Part shown: positions 48,174-60,227 of the stretch, piece after piece | Layout: each line of letters begins with the position of its first letter | Position numbering within the stretch: position 1 is the first letter of the stretch | NCBI RefSeq assembly: GCF_001439695.1 | Contig: NZ_JYLL01000006.1 | Coordinates: 124,001 to 188,000 of the forward strand | Direction: 5' to 3' | DNA length: 64,000 nt | From: Pseudomonas veronii | GTDB lineage: Bacteria; Pseudomonadota; Gammaproteobacteria; Pseudomonadales; Pseudomonadaceae | Notes under the pieces: model-generated | Told to the model about the DNA's origin: nothing | The model's input: the letters and a program-made list of their open reading frames with translations, nothing else | Database searches by the model: none | Translations under genes and position numbers: made by a program

Positions 48174-48272
48174 CCATAAAATCACCGCGATTGATTGCGC
48201 TGCGACATATCGTCACTGCATTGTTACTTTTTCGAGCTCAGAGACCTTTGCTCTCTGCTAAGGATTACCAGC

Positions 48273-48686
48273 ATGACCGAAGCGACAGGACTCATGGCCC
48301 ACAACTGGGGCTTTGCCATTTTCCTCCTCGGTGTTGTCGGCCTCTGTGCCTTCATGCTCGGCGTCTCCAGCCTACTCGGGTCAAAAGCCTGGGGCCGCAG
48401 CAAAAACGAACCGTTCGAGTCCGGCATGCTGCCCACAGGTGGCGCCCGCTTGCGGCTCTCAGCCAAATTCTATCTGGTCGCGATGCTCTTCGTGATCTTC
48501 GATATCGAAGCCCTCTTTCTCTTTGCCTGGTCTGTGTCTGTCCGCGAAAGCGGCTGGACCGGATTCGTCGAAGCCCTCGTTTTCATAGCAATTCTGTTGG
48601 CAGGCCTTGTCTACCTATTTCGAGTGGGCGCCCTTGATTGGGCTCCGGAAGCTCGTCGCAAGCGGCAAGCGAAGCTGAAACAATGA
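48273..48686 (+). CDS. nuoA: NADH-quinone oxidoreductase subunit A
   Basis: This 137-residue membrane subunit of complex I has three helices ([64 protein letters not shown]). The loop with [24 protein letters not shown] and the [11 protein letters not shown] segment are subunit signatures. AAGGA eight bases before ATG 48273 supports this start over the upstream in-frame one at 48195. It heads the nuoA-N operon. Confidence 0.97.
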   Translation: MTEATGLMAHNWGFAIFLLGVVGLCAFMLGVSSLLGSKAWGRSKNEPFESGMLPTGGARLRLSAKFYLVAMLFVIFDIEALFLFAWSVSVRESGWTGFVEALVFIAILLAGLVYLFRVGALDWAPEARRKRQAKLKQ

Positions 48687-48696
48687 GGCTTTGGCG

Positions 48697-49371
48697 ATGC
48701 AATACAATCTCACCAGGATCGACCCGGATGCTCCTAACGAGCAGTACCCCATCGGCGAACGGGAAACCGTTTCCGATCCGTTAGAAGACCAAGTCCACAA
48801 AAACATCTACATGGGCAAGCTGGAAGACGTGCTGAGCGGCGCGGTCAACTGGGGGCGTAAAAACTCCCTGTGGCCGTACAACTTTGGTCTGTCCTGCTGC
48901 TACGTGGAAATGACCACCGCCTTCACGGCGCCCCACGACATCGCGCGCTTCGGCGCCGAAGTGATCCGGGCCTCGCCGCGTCAGGCGGATTTCATGGTTA
49001 TCGCCGGTACCTGCTTTATCAAGATGGCGCCGATCATTCAGCGTCTCTACGAGCAAATGCTCGAGCCGAAGTGGGTTATCTCCATGGGTTCGTGCGCCAA
49101 CTCCGGTGGCATGTACGACATCTACTCCGTTGTTCAGGGGGTGGACAAGTTCCTGCCCGTGGACGTCTACGTGCCTGGCTGCCCGCCCCGCCCCGAAGCA
49201 TTTCTGCAAGGCTTGATGCTGTTGCAGGAATCGATTGGCAAGGAGCGTCGCCCACTTTCCTGGGTTGTCGGAGATCAAGGCGTTTACCGCGCCGAGATGC
49301 CGTCACAAAAGGAACAGCGCCGCGAACAGCGTATTCAGGTCACCAACCTGCGCAGCCCCGACGAAGTCTGA
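48697..49371 (+). CDS. nuoB: NADH-quinone oxidoreductase subunit B
   Basis: This 224-residue peripheral-arm subunit binds the terminal cluster N2. Its cluster cysteines are in GLSCCYVEM near residue 67, MVIAGTCF near 130 and [11 protein letters not shown] near 160. It starts at ATG 48697 with TGAGG upstream; a TTG two codons earlier is open but not needed. The N-terminus is longer than that of many homologues. Confidence 0.97.
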   Translation: MQYNLTRIDPDAPNEQYPIGERETVSDPLEDQVHKNIYMGKLEDVLSGAVNWGRKNSLWPYNFGLSCCYVEMTTAFTAPHDIARFGAEVIRASPRQADFMVIAGTCFIKMAPIIQRLYEQMLEPKWVISMGSCANSGGMYDIYSVVQGVDKFLPVDVYVPGCPPRPEAFLQGLMLLQESIGKERRPLSWVVGDQGVYRAEMPSQKEQRREQRIQVTNLRSPDEV

Positions 49372-49437
49372 TCCAGAGCCGCTTCTTTTATAGAACGAAA
49401 ACCTGGCTTCATTCTTTACGTTGACCGAAAGCGATAA

Positions 49438-51228
<1,791 letters not shown>

Positions 51229-51230
51229 GC

Positions 51231-51728
51231 ATGAATAACACGCTTATCCAGACAGACCGTTTCACCTTGAGTGAAACCGAGCGCTCGGCCATCGAGCACG
51301 AGCTGCATCACTACGAAGACCCGCGCGCGGCGTCGATCGAAGCCTTGAAGATCGTCCAGAAGGAACGTGGCTGGGTGCCGGACGGCGCCCTCTACGCCAT
51401 CGGCGAGATCCTCGGCATCCCCGCCAGCGACGTTGAAGGCGTGGCCACGTTCTACAGCCAGATCTTCCGCCAGCCCGTGGGCCGCCACATCATTCGCGTA
51501 TGCGACAGCATGGTCTGCTACATCGGTGGTCACGAGTCGGTGGTCAGCGAGATCCAGAACAAGCTGGGCATCGGCCTCGGCCAGACCACCCCGGACGGCC
51601 GCTTCACGCTGCTGCCGGTGTGCTGCCTGGGCAACTGCGACAAGGCGCCGGCGTTGATGATCGACGACGACACATTCGGTGACGTGCAGCCTGCTGGCGT
51701 GACCCAATTGCTCGAGGGCTACCCATGA
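51231..51728 (+). CDS. nuoE: NADH-quinone oxidoreductase subunit E
   Basis: This 165-residue subunit carries the N1a [2Fe-2S] cluster. Its four cysteines are in CDSMVC near residues 90-95 and CCLGNC near 132-137, within the thioredoxin-like fold. The N-terminal helical part holds [43 protein letters not shown]. The start is two bases past the nuoCD stop; the stop overlaps nuoF by four bases. Confidence 0.97.
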   Translation: MNNTLIQTDRFTLSETERSAIEHELHHYEDPRAASIEALKIVQKERGWVPDGALYAIGEILGIPASDVEGVATFYSQIFRQPVGRHIIRVCDSMVCYIGGHESVVSEIQNKLGIGLGQTTPDGRFTLLPVCCLGNCDKAPALMIDDDTFGDVQPAGVTQLLEGYP

Positions 51729-53080
51729 CCCTGACTTCCTTCGGCCCGGCCAACCGCATCAAGCGGTCGCCCGAGACTCACCCGCTGACCTGGCGCCTGC
51801 GTGACGATGCCGAGCCGGTATGGCTCGAGGAGTACCAGGCCAAGAACGGTTACGCCGCTGCGCGCAAAGCCTTCGCCGACATGGCCCAGGACGATATCGT
51901 CCAGACCGTGAAGGACGCCGGCCTCAAGGGCCGCGGCGGCGCAGGCTTCCCCACTGGCGTGAAGTGGGGCCTGATGCCCAAAGACGAATCCATCAACATC
52001 CGCTACCTGCTGTGCAACGCGGATGAAATGGAGCCGAACACCTGGAAAGACCGCATGCTGATGGAGCAACTGCCCCATCTGCTGATCGAAGGCATGCTGA
52101 TCAGCGCCCGCGCGCTGAAAACCTACCGCGGCTACATCTTCCTGCGTGGCGAATACACCACCGCCGCCAAGCACCTCAACCGTGCCGTGCAAGAAGCCAA
52201 GGCTGCGGGCCTGCTGGGCAAGAACATCCTCGGTTCGGGTTTCGACTTCGAACTGTTCGTACACACCGGCGCCGGGCGTTATATCTGCGGTGAAGAAACC
52301 GCACTGATCAACTCCCTCGAAGGCCGCCGCGCCAACCCGCGTTCCAAGCCGCCCTTCCCTGCCGCCGTCGGCGTGTGGGGCAAGCCGACTTGCGTGAACA
52401 ACGTCGAAACCCTGTGCAACGTGCCGGCGATCATTGCCGACGGCGTGGACTGGTACAAATCGTTGGCCCGCGAAGGCAGTGAAGACATGGGCACCAAGCT
52501 CATGGGCTTCTCCGGCAAGGTCAAGAACCCTGGCTTGTGGGAACTGCCGTTCGGCGTGACCGCGCGCGAACTGTTCGAGGACTACGCCGGCGGCATGCGC
52601 GACGGCTACACCCTCAAGGCCTGGCAGCCAGGCGGCGCCGGTACCGGCTTCCTGCTCCCCGAGCACCTCGACGCACAGATGTATGCCGGCGGCATCGGCA
52701 AGGTGGGCACCCGGATGGGTACTGGCCTGGCGATGGCGGTGGACAACACCGTGAACATGGTCTCGCTGCTGCGCAACATGGAGCAGTTCTTCGCCCGCGA
52801 ATCCTGCGGTTTCTGCACCCCGTGCCGCGACGGTCTGCCGTGGAGCGTCAAGCTGCTGATGGCGCTGGAAAAAGGCGAAGGCCGCGAGGGTGACATCGAA
52901 ACCCTGCTGGGGCTGGTCGGTTTCCTCGGCCCAGGCAAGACCTTCTGTGCTCACGCACCGGGCGCCGTGGAGCCATTGGGCAGCGCAATCAAATATTTCC
53001 GCTCGGAGTTCGAAGCCGGCATCGCGCCTACCAGCGCCGCCGTCCCGCCTCTGGCGAGGCCGATCGTAGTCGGCGCGTAA
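51725..53080 (+). CDS. nuoF: NADH-quinone oxidoreductase subunit F
   Basis: This 451-residue NADH-oxidising subunit binds FMN and cluster N3. The nucleotide region is [20 protein letters not shown] near residue 62, and FMN binding is in [21 protein letters not shown]. The cluster cysteines are in [12 protein letters not shown] near 360 and TFCAHAPG near 410. It overlaps nuoE by four bases. A hairpin and a short ORF lie between it and nuoG. Confidence 0.98.
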   Translation: MTLTSFGPANRIKRSPETHPLTWRLRDDAEPVWLEEYQAKNGYAAARKAFADMAQDDIVQTVKDAGLKGRGGAGFPTGVKWGLMPKDESINIRYLLCNADEMEPNTWKDRMLMEQLPHLLIEGMLISARALKTYRGYIFLRGEYTTAAKHLNRAVQEAKAAGLLGKNILGSGFDFELFVHTGAGRYICGEETALINSLEGRRANPRSKPPFPAAVGVWGKPTCVNNVETLCNVPAIIADGVDWYKSLAREGSEDMGTKLMGFSGKVKNPGLWELPFGVTARELFEDYAGGMRDGYTLKAWQPGGAGTGFLLPEHLDAQMYAGGIGKVGTRMGTGLAMAVDNTVNMVSLLRNMEQFFARESCGFCTPCRDGLPWSVKLLMALEKGEGREGDIETLLGLVGFLGPGKTFCAHAPGAVEPLGSAIKYFRSEFEAGIAPTSAAVPPLARPIVVGA

Positions 53081-53090
53081 CGCTTAAACA

Positions 53091-53114
53091 GGCGAAGGGT
53101 CCGTGCCCTTCGCC
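53091..53114 (+). other. Hairpin in the nuoF-nuoG junction
   Basis: GGCGAAGGG and CCCTTCGCC form a perfect 9-base-pair stem with a six-base loop TCCGTG, starting 11 bases after the nuoF stop. The following bases TCGTCATG are not a U-tract. The position suggests a processing or attenuation element inside the operon. Confidence 0.7.
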
Positions 53115-53147
53115 TCGTCATGTGCTGACGCCGTCAAGGCTGTGTTG

Positions 53148-53234
53148 ATGCACATGAATAACAAGATTCCATTAGCCACGCCCGCTGACAACGGGCCAAC
53201 GAAGATCTTTGAACCATGGCCACTATCCACGTAG
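53148..53234 (+). CDS. Putative 28-codon ORF overlapping the nuoG start
   Basis: ATG at 53148 (AAGG eight bases upstream) opens a frame of 28 codons that ends in TAG at 53232-53234, 16 bases inside nuoG and in a different frame. The peptide would read [20 protein letters not shown], then FEPWPLST. nuoG itself has no good ribosome site before its ATG at 53216. This arrangement could couple nuoG translation to the short ORF. Chance open frames of this size are common, so this remains a hypothesis. Confidence 0.4.
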   Translation: MHMNNKIPLATPADNGPTKIFEPWPLST

Positions 53235-55930
53235 ACGGCAAAGCGCTCGAAGTCGATGGGGCAGACAACCTGTTACAGGCGTGTCTGTCACTAGGCCTCG
53301 ACATCCCTTATTTCTGCTGGCACCCCGCTCTTGGTAGCGTCGGTGCCTGTCGCCAGTGTGCGGTCAAGCAGTACACCGACGAGAACGACACCCGTGGTCG
53401 CATCGTCATGTCCTGCATGACCCCAGCCACCGACAACACCTGGATCTCCATCGACGATGAAGAATCCAAGGCGTTCCGCGCCAGTGTCGTCGAATGGCTG
53501 ATGACCAATCACCCTCACGACTGCCCGGTCTGTGAGGAAGGCGGCCACTGCCACCTGCAAGACATGACGGTGATGACCGGCCACAACGAGCGCCGCTATC
53601 GCTTCACCAAGCGCACCCACCAGAACCAGGAACTGGGCCCGTTCATTTCCCACGAAATGAACCGCTGCATCGCCTGCTACCGCTGCGTGCGCTTCTATAA
53701 AGACTACGCTGGCGGCACCGACCTCGGCGTCTTCGGCGCCCACGACAACGTGTACTTCGGTCGCGTTGAAGACGGCGTACTGGAAAGCGAATTCTCCGGC
53801 AACCTCACCGAAGTCTGCCCGACCGGTGTGTTCACCGACAAGACGCACTCCGAGCGCTACAACCGCAAGTGGGACATGCAGTTCGCCCCGAGCATCTGCC
53901 ATGGCTGCTCCAGCGGTTGCAACATCTCCCCGGGCGAGCGCTACGGCGAACTGCGTCGCATCGAAAACCGCTTCAACGGTTCGGTCAACCAGTACTTCCT
54001 GTGCGACCGTGGCCGTTTCGGCTATGGCTACGTCAACCGCGAAGACCGCCCACGCCAGCCACTGCTGGCCGGCGGCGCGAAGCTGAACACCGACGAAGCC
54101 CTGGATAAAGCCGCCGACCTGCTGCGCGGTCGCAACATCGTCGGCATCGGTTCGCCGCGTGCCAGCCTCGAAAGCAACTACGCGTTGCGCGAACTGGTCG
54201 GCGCCGAGCACTTCTACTGCGGTATCGAAGCCGCTGAACTGGAGCGCATCCGCCTGGTCCTGCAAGTGCTGAACGACAGCCCGCTGCCAGTGCCGAACAT
54301 GCGCGACATCGAAGACCACGATGCGATCTTCGTGCTCGGTGAAGACCTCACCCAGACCGCCGCACGTATGGCCCTGTCGCTGCGCCAGTCGGTCAAAGGC
54401 AAGGCCGAAGCCATGGCCGACGCCATGCGCGTACAGCCTTGGCTCGACGCCGCGGTGAAAAACATCGGCCAGCACGCGCTGAACCCGCTGTTTATCGCCA
54501 GCCTGGCCGAAACCAAGCTCGACGACATCGCCGAAGAATGCGTACACGCAGCGCCAGATGACCTGGCCCGCCTCGGTTTCGCCGTGGCCCACGCCCTTGA
54601 CGCCAGCGCGCCGGCCGTCGAAGGTCTGGACGCTGAAGCCGTGGCACTTGCCCAACGCATCGCCGACGCCCTGCTGGCGGCCAAGCGCCCACTGATCATC
54701 GCCGGCACCTCGCTGGGTTCCAAGGCGCTGATCGAAGCGGCAGCCAACATCGCCAAGGCCTTGAAGCTGCGCGAGAAGAACGGTTCCATCAGCCTGATCG
54801 TGCCGGAAGCCAACAGCCTCGGCCTGGCCATGCTCGGTGGCGAGTCCGTCGACAGCGCCCTGCAAGCCGTGATCGACGGCAAAGCCGACGCCCTGGTAGT
54901 GCTGGAAAACGACCTGTACACCCGCACGGATTCGGCCAAGGTCGACGCCGCGCTGAACGCTGCCAAAGTGCTGATCGTCGCCGACCACCAGAAGACCGCT
55001 ACCAGCGAGCGTGCCGACCTGGTATTGCCGGCCGCGACTTTCGCCGAAGGCGATGGCACCCTGGTCAGCCAGGAAGGCCGCGCCCAGCGCTTCTTCCAGG
55101 TGTTCGATCCGAAGTACATGGATGCCAGCATCCTGGTTCACGAAGGCTGGCGCTGGCTGCATGCCCTGCGCTCGACTCTGCTCAATCAGCCGATCGACTG
55201 GACCCAACTCGACCACGTCACCGCAGCCGTCGCGGCGAGCGCCCCGCAACTGGCGCGTATCGTCGACGCTGCACCGTCCGCCGCGTTCCGCATCAAGGGC
55301 ATGAAACTCGCCCGTGAGCCGCTGCGCTACTCCGGTCGTACCGCCATGCGGGCCGACATCAGCGTGCATGAACCGCGTACTCCGCAAGACAACGACACCG
55401 CGTTCGCCTTCTCCATGGAAGGTTACTCGGGTTCGGTCGAGCCGCGTCAGCAGGTGCCATTTGCCTGGTCGCCGGGCTGGAACTCGCCGCAGGCCTGGAA
55501 CAAGTTCCAGGACGAAGTCGGTGGTCACATCCGCGCTGGCGACCCGGGTACCCGCCTGATCGAACCCCAGGGCGATGCGTTGAACTGGTTCGCCGCCGTA
55601 CCGCGTCCGTTCAACCCGGCCCAGGGCACCTGGCAGGTTGTGCCGTTCTTCCACCTGTTCGGCAGCGACGAGACCTCGTCCAAAGCCGCACCGGTTCAAG
55701 AACGCATCCCGGCTGCCTACGTGTCCCTGGCCAAGTCCGAAGCCGACCGTCTCGGCGTCAACGATGGTGCCCTGCTCAGTCTGAACGTCGCTGGCAAGAC
55801 CCTGCGTCTGCCGCTGCGCATCAACGACGAGTTGGGTGCCGGCCTGGTTGCACTGCCAAAAGGCATCGCCGGTATTCCACCGTCGATCTTTGGCCAAACC
55901 GTTGACGGTCTGCAGGAGGCAGCGCAATGA
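53216..55930 (+). CDS. nuoG: NADH-quinone oxidoreductase subunit G
   Basis: This is the 904-residue large peripheral subunit. The N-terminal ferredoxin domain has a [2Fe-2S] site in [19 protein letters not shown] and then [15 protein letters not shown]. [4Fe-4S] sites follow with [20 protein letters not shown] and the additional CHGCSSGCN site. The C-terminal half is a molybdopterin-oxidoreductase-like domain without cofactor. The start [20 protein letters not shown] matches E. coli NuoG. The first codon lacks a clear ribosome binding site. Confidence 0.97.
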   Translation: MATIHVDGKALEVDGADNLLQACLSLGLDIPYFCWHPALGSVGACRQCAVKQYTDENDTRGRIVMSCMTPATDNTWISIDDEESKAFRASVVEWLMTNHPHDCPVCEEGGHCHLQDMTVMTGHNERRYRFTKRTHQNQELGPFISHEMNRCIACYRCVRFYKDYAGGTDLGVFGAHDNVYFGRVEDGVLESEFSGNLTEVCPTGVFTDKTHSERYNRKWDMQFAPSICHGCSSGCNISPGERYGELRRIENRFNGSVNQYFLCDRGRFGYGYVNREDRPRQPLLAGGAKLNTDEALDKAADLLRGRNIVGIGSPRASLESNYALRELVGAEHFYCGIEAAELERIRLVLQVLNDSPLPVPNMRDIEDHDAIFVLGEDLTQTAARMALSLRQSVKGKAEAMADAMRVQPWLDAAVKNIGQHALNPLFIASLAETKLDDIAEECVHAAPDDLARLGFAVAHALDASAPAVEGLDAEAVALAQRIADALLAAKRPLIIAGTSLGSKALIEAAANIAKALKLREKNGSISLIVPEANSLGLAMLGGESVDSALQAVIDGKADALVVLENDLYTRTDSAKVDAALNAAKVLIVADHQKTATSERADLVLPAATFAEGDGTLVSQEGRAQRFFQVFDPKYMDASILVHEGWRWLHALRSTLLNQPIDWTQLDHVTAAVAASAPQLARIVDAAPSAAFRIKGMKLAREPLRYSGRTAMRADISVHEPRTPQDNDTAFAFSMEGYSGSVEPRQQVPFAWSPGWNSPQAWNKFQDEVGGHIRAGDPGTRLIEPQGDALNWFAAVPRPFNPAQGTWQVVPFFHLFGSDETSSKAAPVQERIPAAYVSLAKSEADRLGVNDGALLSLNVAGKTLRLPLRINDELGAGLVALPKGIAGIPPSIFGQTVDGLQEAAQ

Positions 55931-56934
55931 CCTGGTTCACCCCTGAAGTCATCGATGTGATCATTGCGGTCGTCAAGGCCATCGTGATCCTGTTGGCCGT
56001 GGTCGTGGCGGGCGCCCTGCTCAGCTTCGTCGAACGTCGCCTGCTGGGCTGGTGGCAGGACCGTTACGGTCCGAACCGCGTTGGCCCGTTCGGCATGTTC
56101 CAGATCGCTGCCGACATGCTGAAAATGTTCTTCAAGGAAGACTGGACCCCGCCGTTTGCCGACAAGGTGATCTTCACCCTGGCACCGGTCGTGGCCATGA
56201 GCGCCTTGCTGATCGCCTTCTCGATCATCCCGATCACCCCGACCTGGGGCGTGGCGGACCTGAACATCGGCTTGCTGTTCTTCTTCGCCATGGCCGGTTT
56301 GTCGGTCTACGCGGTGCTGTTCGCCGGCTGGGCCAGTAACAACAAGTTCGCCCTGCTGGGCAGCTTGCGGGCCTCGGCCCAGACCGTGTCCTACGAAGTG
56401 TTCATGGGCCTCGCGCTGATGGGCATCGTGGTGCAGGTCGGCTCGTTCAACATGCGCGACATCGTCGAGTACCAGGCGCAGAACCTGTGGTTCATCATTC
56501 CGCAGTTCTTTGGCTTCTGTACGTTCTTCATCGCTGGCGTCGCCGTGACTCACCGTCACCCGTTCGACCAACCGGAAGCGGAACAGGAACTGGCCGACGG
56601 TTACCACATTGAATATGCCGGCATGAAATGGGGCATGTTCTTCGTCGGTGAGTACATCGGCATCATCTTGATCTCGGCCCTGCTGGTCACGCTGTTCTTC
56701 GGCGGCTGGCACGGTCCGTTCGGCATCCTGCCGCAGCTGGCGATCTTCTGGTTCTTACTGAAGACCGCGTTCTTCATCATGCTGTTTATCCTGCTGCGCG
56801 CTTCCATTCCGCGTCCACGGTATGACCAGGTGATGGATTTCAGCTGGCGCTTCTGCCTGCCGCTGACCCTGATCAATTTGCTGGTGACGGCTGCCGTTGT
56901 GTTGTTGAACACGCCCGCGGGCGCGGTTCAGTGA
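55927..56934 (+). CDS. nuoH: NADH-quinone oxidoreductase subunit H
   Basis: This 335-residue membrane subunit lies at the quinone entry, with eight or so helices. Conserved segments are [32 protein letters not shown] near residues 25-55, [20 protein letters not shown] and the acidic loop [31 protein letters not shown]. It overlaps nuoG by four bases. Confidence 0.98.
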   Translation: MTWFTPEVIDVIIAVVKAIVILLAVVVAGALLSFVERRLLGWWQDRYGPNRVGPFGMFQIAADMLKMFFKEDWTPPFADKVIFTLAPVVAMSALLIAFSIIPITPTWGVADLNIGLLFFFAMAGLSVYAVLFAGWASNNKFALLGSLRASAQTVSYEVFMGLALMGIVVQVGSFNMRDIVEYQAQNLWFIIPQFFGFCTFFIAGVAVTHRHPFDQPEAEQELADGYHIEYAGMKWGMFFVGEYIGIILISALLVTLFFGGWHGPFGILPQLAIFWFLLKTAFFIMLFILLRASIPRPRYDQVMDFSWRFCLPLTLINLLVTAAVVLLNTPAGAVQ

Positions 56935-56945
56935 GGATTTGACCC

Positions 56946-57494
56946 ATGTTCAAATATATTGGCGACATCGTTAAGGGTACCGGTACCCAGTTGCGAAGCC
57001 TGGTGATGGTGTTCGGTCACGGCTTTCGCAAACGCGACACCCTGCAATACCCGGAAGAAGCGGTGTACCTGCCGCCGCGCTATCGCGGCCGCATCGTACT
57101 GACCCGCGACCCCGATGGCGAAGAGCGTTGCGTAGCCTGCAACCTGTGCGCCGTGGCGTGCCCGGTGGGTTGCATCTCCCTGCAGAAAGCTGAAACCGAA
57201 GACGGTCGCTGGTACCCGGACTTCTTTCGCATCAACTTCTCGCGCTGCATTTTTTGCGGCCTCTGCGAGGAAGCTTGCCCGACCACCGCGATCCAGCTCA
57301 CACCGGATTTCGAGATGGCCGAGTTCAAACGTCAGGACCTGGTGTACGAGAAAGAAGATCTGCTGATCTCTGGTCCCGGTAAAAACCCTGATTACAACTT
57401 CTATCGTGTTGCAGGTATGGCCGTTGCCGGTAAGCCGAAAGGCGCCGCACAAAACGAAGCCGAGCCGATCAACGTGAAGAGCTTGCTGCCTTAA
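56946..57494 (+). CDS. nuoI: NADH-quinone oxidoreductase subunit I
   Basis: This 182-residue ferredoxin-like subunit carries two [4Fe-4S] clusters. The two motifs are [14 protein letters not shown] near residue 60 and [15 protein letters not shown] near residue 100. The N-terminal helix [32 protein letters not shown] links to the membrane arm. It starts 11 bases after nuoH. Confidence 0.98.
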   Translation: MFKYIGDIVKGTGTQLRSLVMVFGHGFRKRDTLQYPEEAVYLPPRYRGRIVLTRDPDGEERCVACNLCAVACPVGCISLQKAETEDGRWYPDFFRINFSRCIFCGLCEEACPTTAIQLTPDFEMAEFKRQDLVYEKEDLLISGPGKNPDYNFYRVAGMAVAGKPKGAAQNEAEPINVKSLLP

Positions 57495-57503
57495 GGAAGA
57501 AAG

Positions 57504-58007
57504 ATGGAATTCGCTTTCTATTTCGCATCGGGTATTGCAGTGGTGTCCACGCTTCGCGTGGTCACCAACACCAACCCCGTGCACGCCCTGCTCTACCTGA
57601 TCATTTCGCTGATCGCCGTGGCCATGACCTTTTTCAGCCTCGGCGCACCGTTCGCCGGTGTACTGGAAGTGATCGCCTACGCTGGCGCCATCATGGTGCT
57701 GTTCGTGTTTGTGGTGATGATGCTCAACCTCGGGCCGGCCTCGGTCGCCCAGGAACGCGTCTGGCTCAAGCCGGGCATCTGGCTCGGCCCGGTGGTCCTC
57801 GCCGCGCTGCTGCTGGCTGAACTGCTGTATGTCCTGTTCGCTCACCAGAGCGGCCAGGCCATCGGCCACACCACCGTTGGCGCGAAGGCCGTGGGCGTCA
57901 GCCTGTTCGGCCCGTATCTGCTGGTGGTCGAACTGGCTTCGATGCTGCTGCTCGCCGCAGTCATCACCGCCTTCCACTTGGGCCGTAACGAAGCCAAGGA
58001 GCAATGA
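57504..58007 (+). CDS. nuoJ: NADH-quinone oxidoreductase subunit J
   Basis: This 167-residue membrane subunit has five helices: [78 protein letters not shown] and [22 protein letters not shown]. The pi-bulge helix around [17 protein letters not shown] is the family hallmark. AAGGAAG precedes the ATG. It overlaps none of its neighbours. Confidence 0.97.
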   Translation: MEFAFYFASGIAVVSTLRVVTNTNPVHALLYLIISLIAVAMTFFSLGAPFAGVLEVIAYAGAIMVLFVFVVMMLNLGPASVAQERVWLKPGIWLGPVVLAALLLAELLYVLFAHQSGQAIGHTTVGAKAVGVSLFGPYLLVVELASMLLLAAVITAFHLGRNEAKEQ

Positions 58008-58009
58008 TG

Positions 58010-58318
58010 ATGCCTGCTATCCCTTTGGAGCATGGTCTGGCGGTCGCCGGCATCCTGTTCTGCCTTGGCCTGGTCGGCCTGATGGTTCGCCGTAACATTT
58101 TGTTCGTGTTGATGAGCCTGGAAGTCATGATGAACGCTGCGGCACTCGCGTTCATCGTGGCAGGTAGCCGTTGGGGCCAGCCAGATGGACAAGTCATGTT
58201 CATCCTGGTGATCAGCCTGGCAGCCGCCGAGGCCAGTATTGGCCTGGCGATCCTGCTGCAACTGTATCGTCGCTTCCACACGCTTGATATCGACGCTGCC
58301 AGTGAGATGCGCGGATGA
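58010..58318 (+). CDS. nuoK: NADH-quinone oxidoreductase subunit K
   Basis: This 102-residue subunit with three helices carries the proton-path glutamates in [12 protein letters not shown] and [13 protein letters not shown]. Three ATGs in a row occur at 58004, 58007 and 58010. AAGGAG at 57996-58001 is best spaced for 58010, giving [14 protein letters not shown]. The stop overlaps nuoL by four bases. Confidence 0.96.
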   Translation: MPAIPLEHGLAVAGILFCLGLVGLMVRRNILFVLMSLEVMMNAAALAFIVAGSRWGQPDGQVMFILVISLAAAEASIGLAILLQLYRRFHTLDIDAASEMRG

Positions 58319-60168
58319 ACATGATCTTTCTGACTTTCGTATTTCCCCTGATCGGTTTCCTGCTGCTGTCGTTCTCTCGCGGACGCTGGTCGGAAAACCT
58401 CTCGGCCCTGGTCGGCGTGGGCTCCATCGGCCTGTCGGCGATTGTCGCCGCCTACGTCATCTGGCAATTCAACGTCGCGCCGCCGGAAGGCGGCCACTAC
58501 ACCCTGGTGTTGTGGCAGTGGATGTCGGTGGAGGGCTTCAAGCCCAACTTCGCCCTCTACGTCGACGGCCTGTCGATCACCATGCTCGGCGTGGTGGTGG
58601 GTGTAGGTTTCCTGATCCACCTGTTCGCGTCCTGGTACATGCGCGGTGAAGCCGGTTACTCGCGCTTCTTCGCGTACACCAACCTGTTTATCGCCAGCAT
58701 GCTGTTCCTGGTGCTGGGCGATAACCTGTTGTTCCTGTACTTCGGCTGGGAAGGCGTGGGCCTGTGCTCGTACCTGTTGATCGGTTTCTACTACAGCAAC
58801 CGCAACAACGGTAACGCGGCACTCAAAGCCTTTATCGTGACCCGGATCGGCGACGTGTTCATGGCCATCGGCCTGTTCATCCTGTTCCAACAGGTGGGCA
58901 CGCTGAACATCCAGGAACTGCTGGTGCTGGCACCGCAGAAATTCCAGGTCGGCGACTTCTGGATCACCCTGGCGACCCTGATGCTGCTGGGCGGCGCTGT
59001 CGGTAAATCCGCGCAACTGCCGCTGCAAACCTGGCTCGCGGATGCGATGGCCGGCCCGACGCCTGTTTCGGCACTGATCCACGCCGCAACGATGGTGACC
59101 GCGGGTGTCTACCTGATCGCCCGTACCCACGGCCTGTTCACCCTGGCGCCGGACGTCCTGCACCTGGTGGGCGTGGTCGGCGGCGTGACCCTGGTACTGG
59201 CCGGCTTCGCCGCGCTGGTGCAGACCGACATCAAGCGTATCCTCGCCTACTCGACCATGAGCCAGATCGGCTACATGTTCCTGGCCCTGGGCGTCGGCGC
59301 CTGGGACGCGGCGATCTTCCACCTGATGACCCACGCGTTCTTCAAGGCCCTGCTGTTCCTCGCCTCCGGTGCGGTGATCGTCGCCTGCCACCACGAGCAG
59401 AACATCTTCAAGATGGGCGGCCTGTGGAAGAAACTGCCACTGGCCTACGCCAGCTTCATCGTCGGCGGTGCCGCACTCGCAGCCCTGCCATTGGTGACCG
59501 CCGGTTTCTACTCGAAAGACGAAATCCTCTGGGAAGCCTTTGCCAGCGGTAACCAGAACCTGCTCTACGCAGGCCTGGTGGGTGCGTTCATGACCTCGCT
59601 GTACACCTTCCGCCTGATCTTCATCACCTTCCACGGTGAAGCCAAGACCGAAGCACACGCAGGCCACGGCATCTCCCATTGGCTGCCGCTGTCGGTGCTG
59701 ATCATCCTGTCGACCTTCATCGGCGCCATGATCACCCCGCCACTGGCCGGCGTACTGCCGGAAAGCGTCGGCCATGCCGGCGGCGAAGCCCAGCACAGCC
59801 TGGAAATCGCCTCGGGCGCCATTGCCATCGCGGGTATCCTGCTGGCGGCCCTGCTGTTCCTCGGCAAGCGTCGCTTCGTCACTGCCGTCGCCAACAGTGG
59901 CATCGGCCGTTTCCTTTCGGCCTGGTGGTTCGCCGCCTGGGGCTTCGACTGGATCTACGACAAACTGTTCGTCAAGCCTTACCTTGCGATCAGCCACGTA
60001 CTGCGCAAAGACCCGCTCGACCAGACCATCGGTTTGATCCCGCGTGCCGCCAAGGCTAGCCACACCGCCCTGAGCCGCAGCGAGACTGGCCAATTACGTT
60101 GGTATGCAGCTTCCATGGCGGCCGGTGCCGTTCTGGTGATCGGCGCCATCGTTGTGGTAGCGGTCTGA
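58315..60168 (+). CDS. nuoL: NADH-quinone oxidoreductase subunit L
   Basis: This is the largest membrane subunit (617 residues), an Mrp-type antiporter-like proton channel. Key segments are [19 protein letters not shown] near residue 145 and [37 protein letters not shown] near 225-260. The lysine-bearing [22 protein letters not shown] follows. The long amphipathic C-terminal helix region is present. It ends at 60168, followed two bases later by the ATG of a short bridging ORF. Confidence 0.98.
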   Translation: MNMIFLTFVFPLIGFLLLSFSRGRWSENLSALVGVGSIGLSAIVAAYVIWQFNVAPPEGGHYTLVLWQWMSVEGFKPNFALYVDGLSITMLGVVVGVGFLIHLFASWYMRGEAGYSRFFAYTNLFIASMLFLVLGDNLLFLYFGWEGVGLCSYLLIGFYYSNRNNGNAALKAFIVTRIGDVFMAIGLFILFQQVGTLNIQELLVLAPQKFQVGDFWITLATLMLLGGAVGKSAQLPLQTWLADAMAGPTPVSALIHAATMVTAGVYLIARTHGLFTLAPDVLHLVGVVGGVTLVLAGFAALVQTDIKRILAYSTMSQIGYMFLALGVGAWDAAIFHLMTHAFFKALLFLASGAVIVACHHEQNIFKMGGLWKKLPLAYASFIVGGAALAALPLVTAGFYSKDEILWEAFASGNQNLLYAGLVGAFMTSLYTFRLIFITFHGEAKTEAHAGHGISHWLPLSVLIILSTFIGAMITPPLAGVLPESVGHAGGEAQHSLEIASGAIAIAGILLAALLFLGKRRFVTAVANSGIGRFLSAWWFAAWGFDWIYDKLFVKPYLAISHVLRKDPLDQTIGLIPRAAKASHTALSRSETGQLRWYAASMAAGAVLVIGAIVVVAV

Positions 60169-60170
60169 CC

Positions 60171-60227
60171 ATGTCTAAGTACATTGCGAACTTTGCGAAC
60201 TTGCGAAAGGAAACGAGCCCGTCATGA
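60171..60227 (+). CDS. Putative 18-codon ORF bridging nuoL and nuoM
   Basis: The 55-base nuoL-nuoM gap is almost exactly filled by an ORF. ATG at 60171 is two bases after the nuoL stop, and its TGA overlaps the nuoM start as ATGA (60224-60227). The peptide [18 protein letters not shown] is short and basic. Its centre is a 9-base tandem repeat (ATTGCGAAC, TTTGCGAAC, then TTGCGAAAG). No Shine-Dalgarno precedes it, so translation would depend on ribosomes finishing nuoL. It may simply couple nuoM to nuoL. Confidence 0.4.
   Translation: MSKYIANFANLRKETSPS

Larger units (their letters stand above)
47615..48272. other. Region between aceA and the nuo operon
   Basis: These 658 bases contain, in order, the aceA terminator, a REPIN pair, an AT-rich stretch with a Fur-box-like site, a 14-base palindrome at 48090-48103, a short leader ORF with a strong ribosome site (48117-48173), and the nuoA leader. 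The stretch from about 47840 on is clearly lower in GC than its surroundings. I see no convincing promoter hexamers. Confidence 0.7.

Noticed and set aside
53291..55927. 878-codon open frame opposite nuoG
   Set aside because: Antisense shadow produced by codon bias; nuoG has all its cluster motifs on the plus strand.
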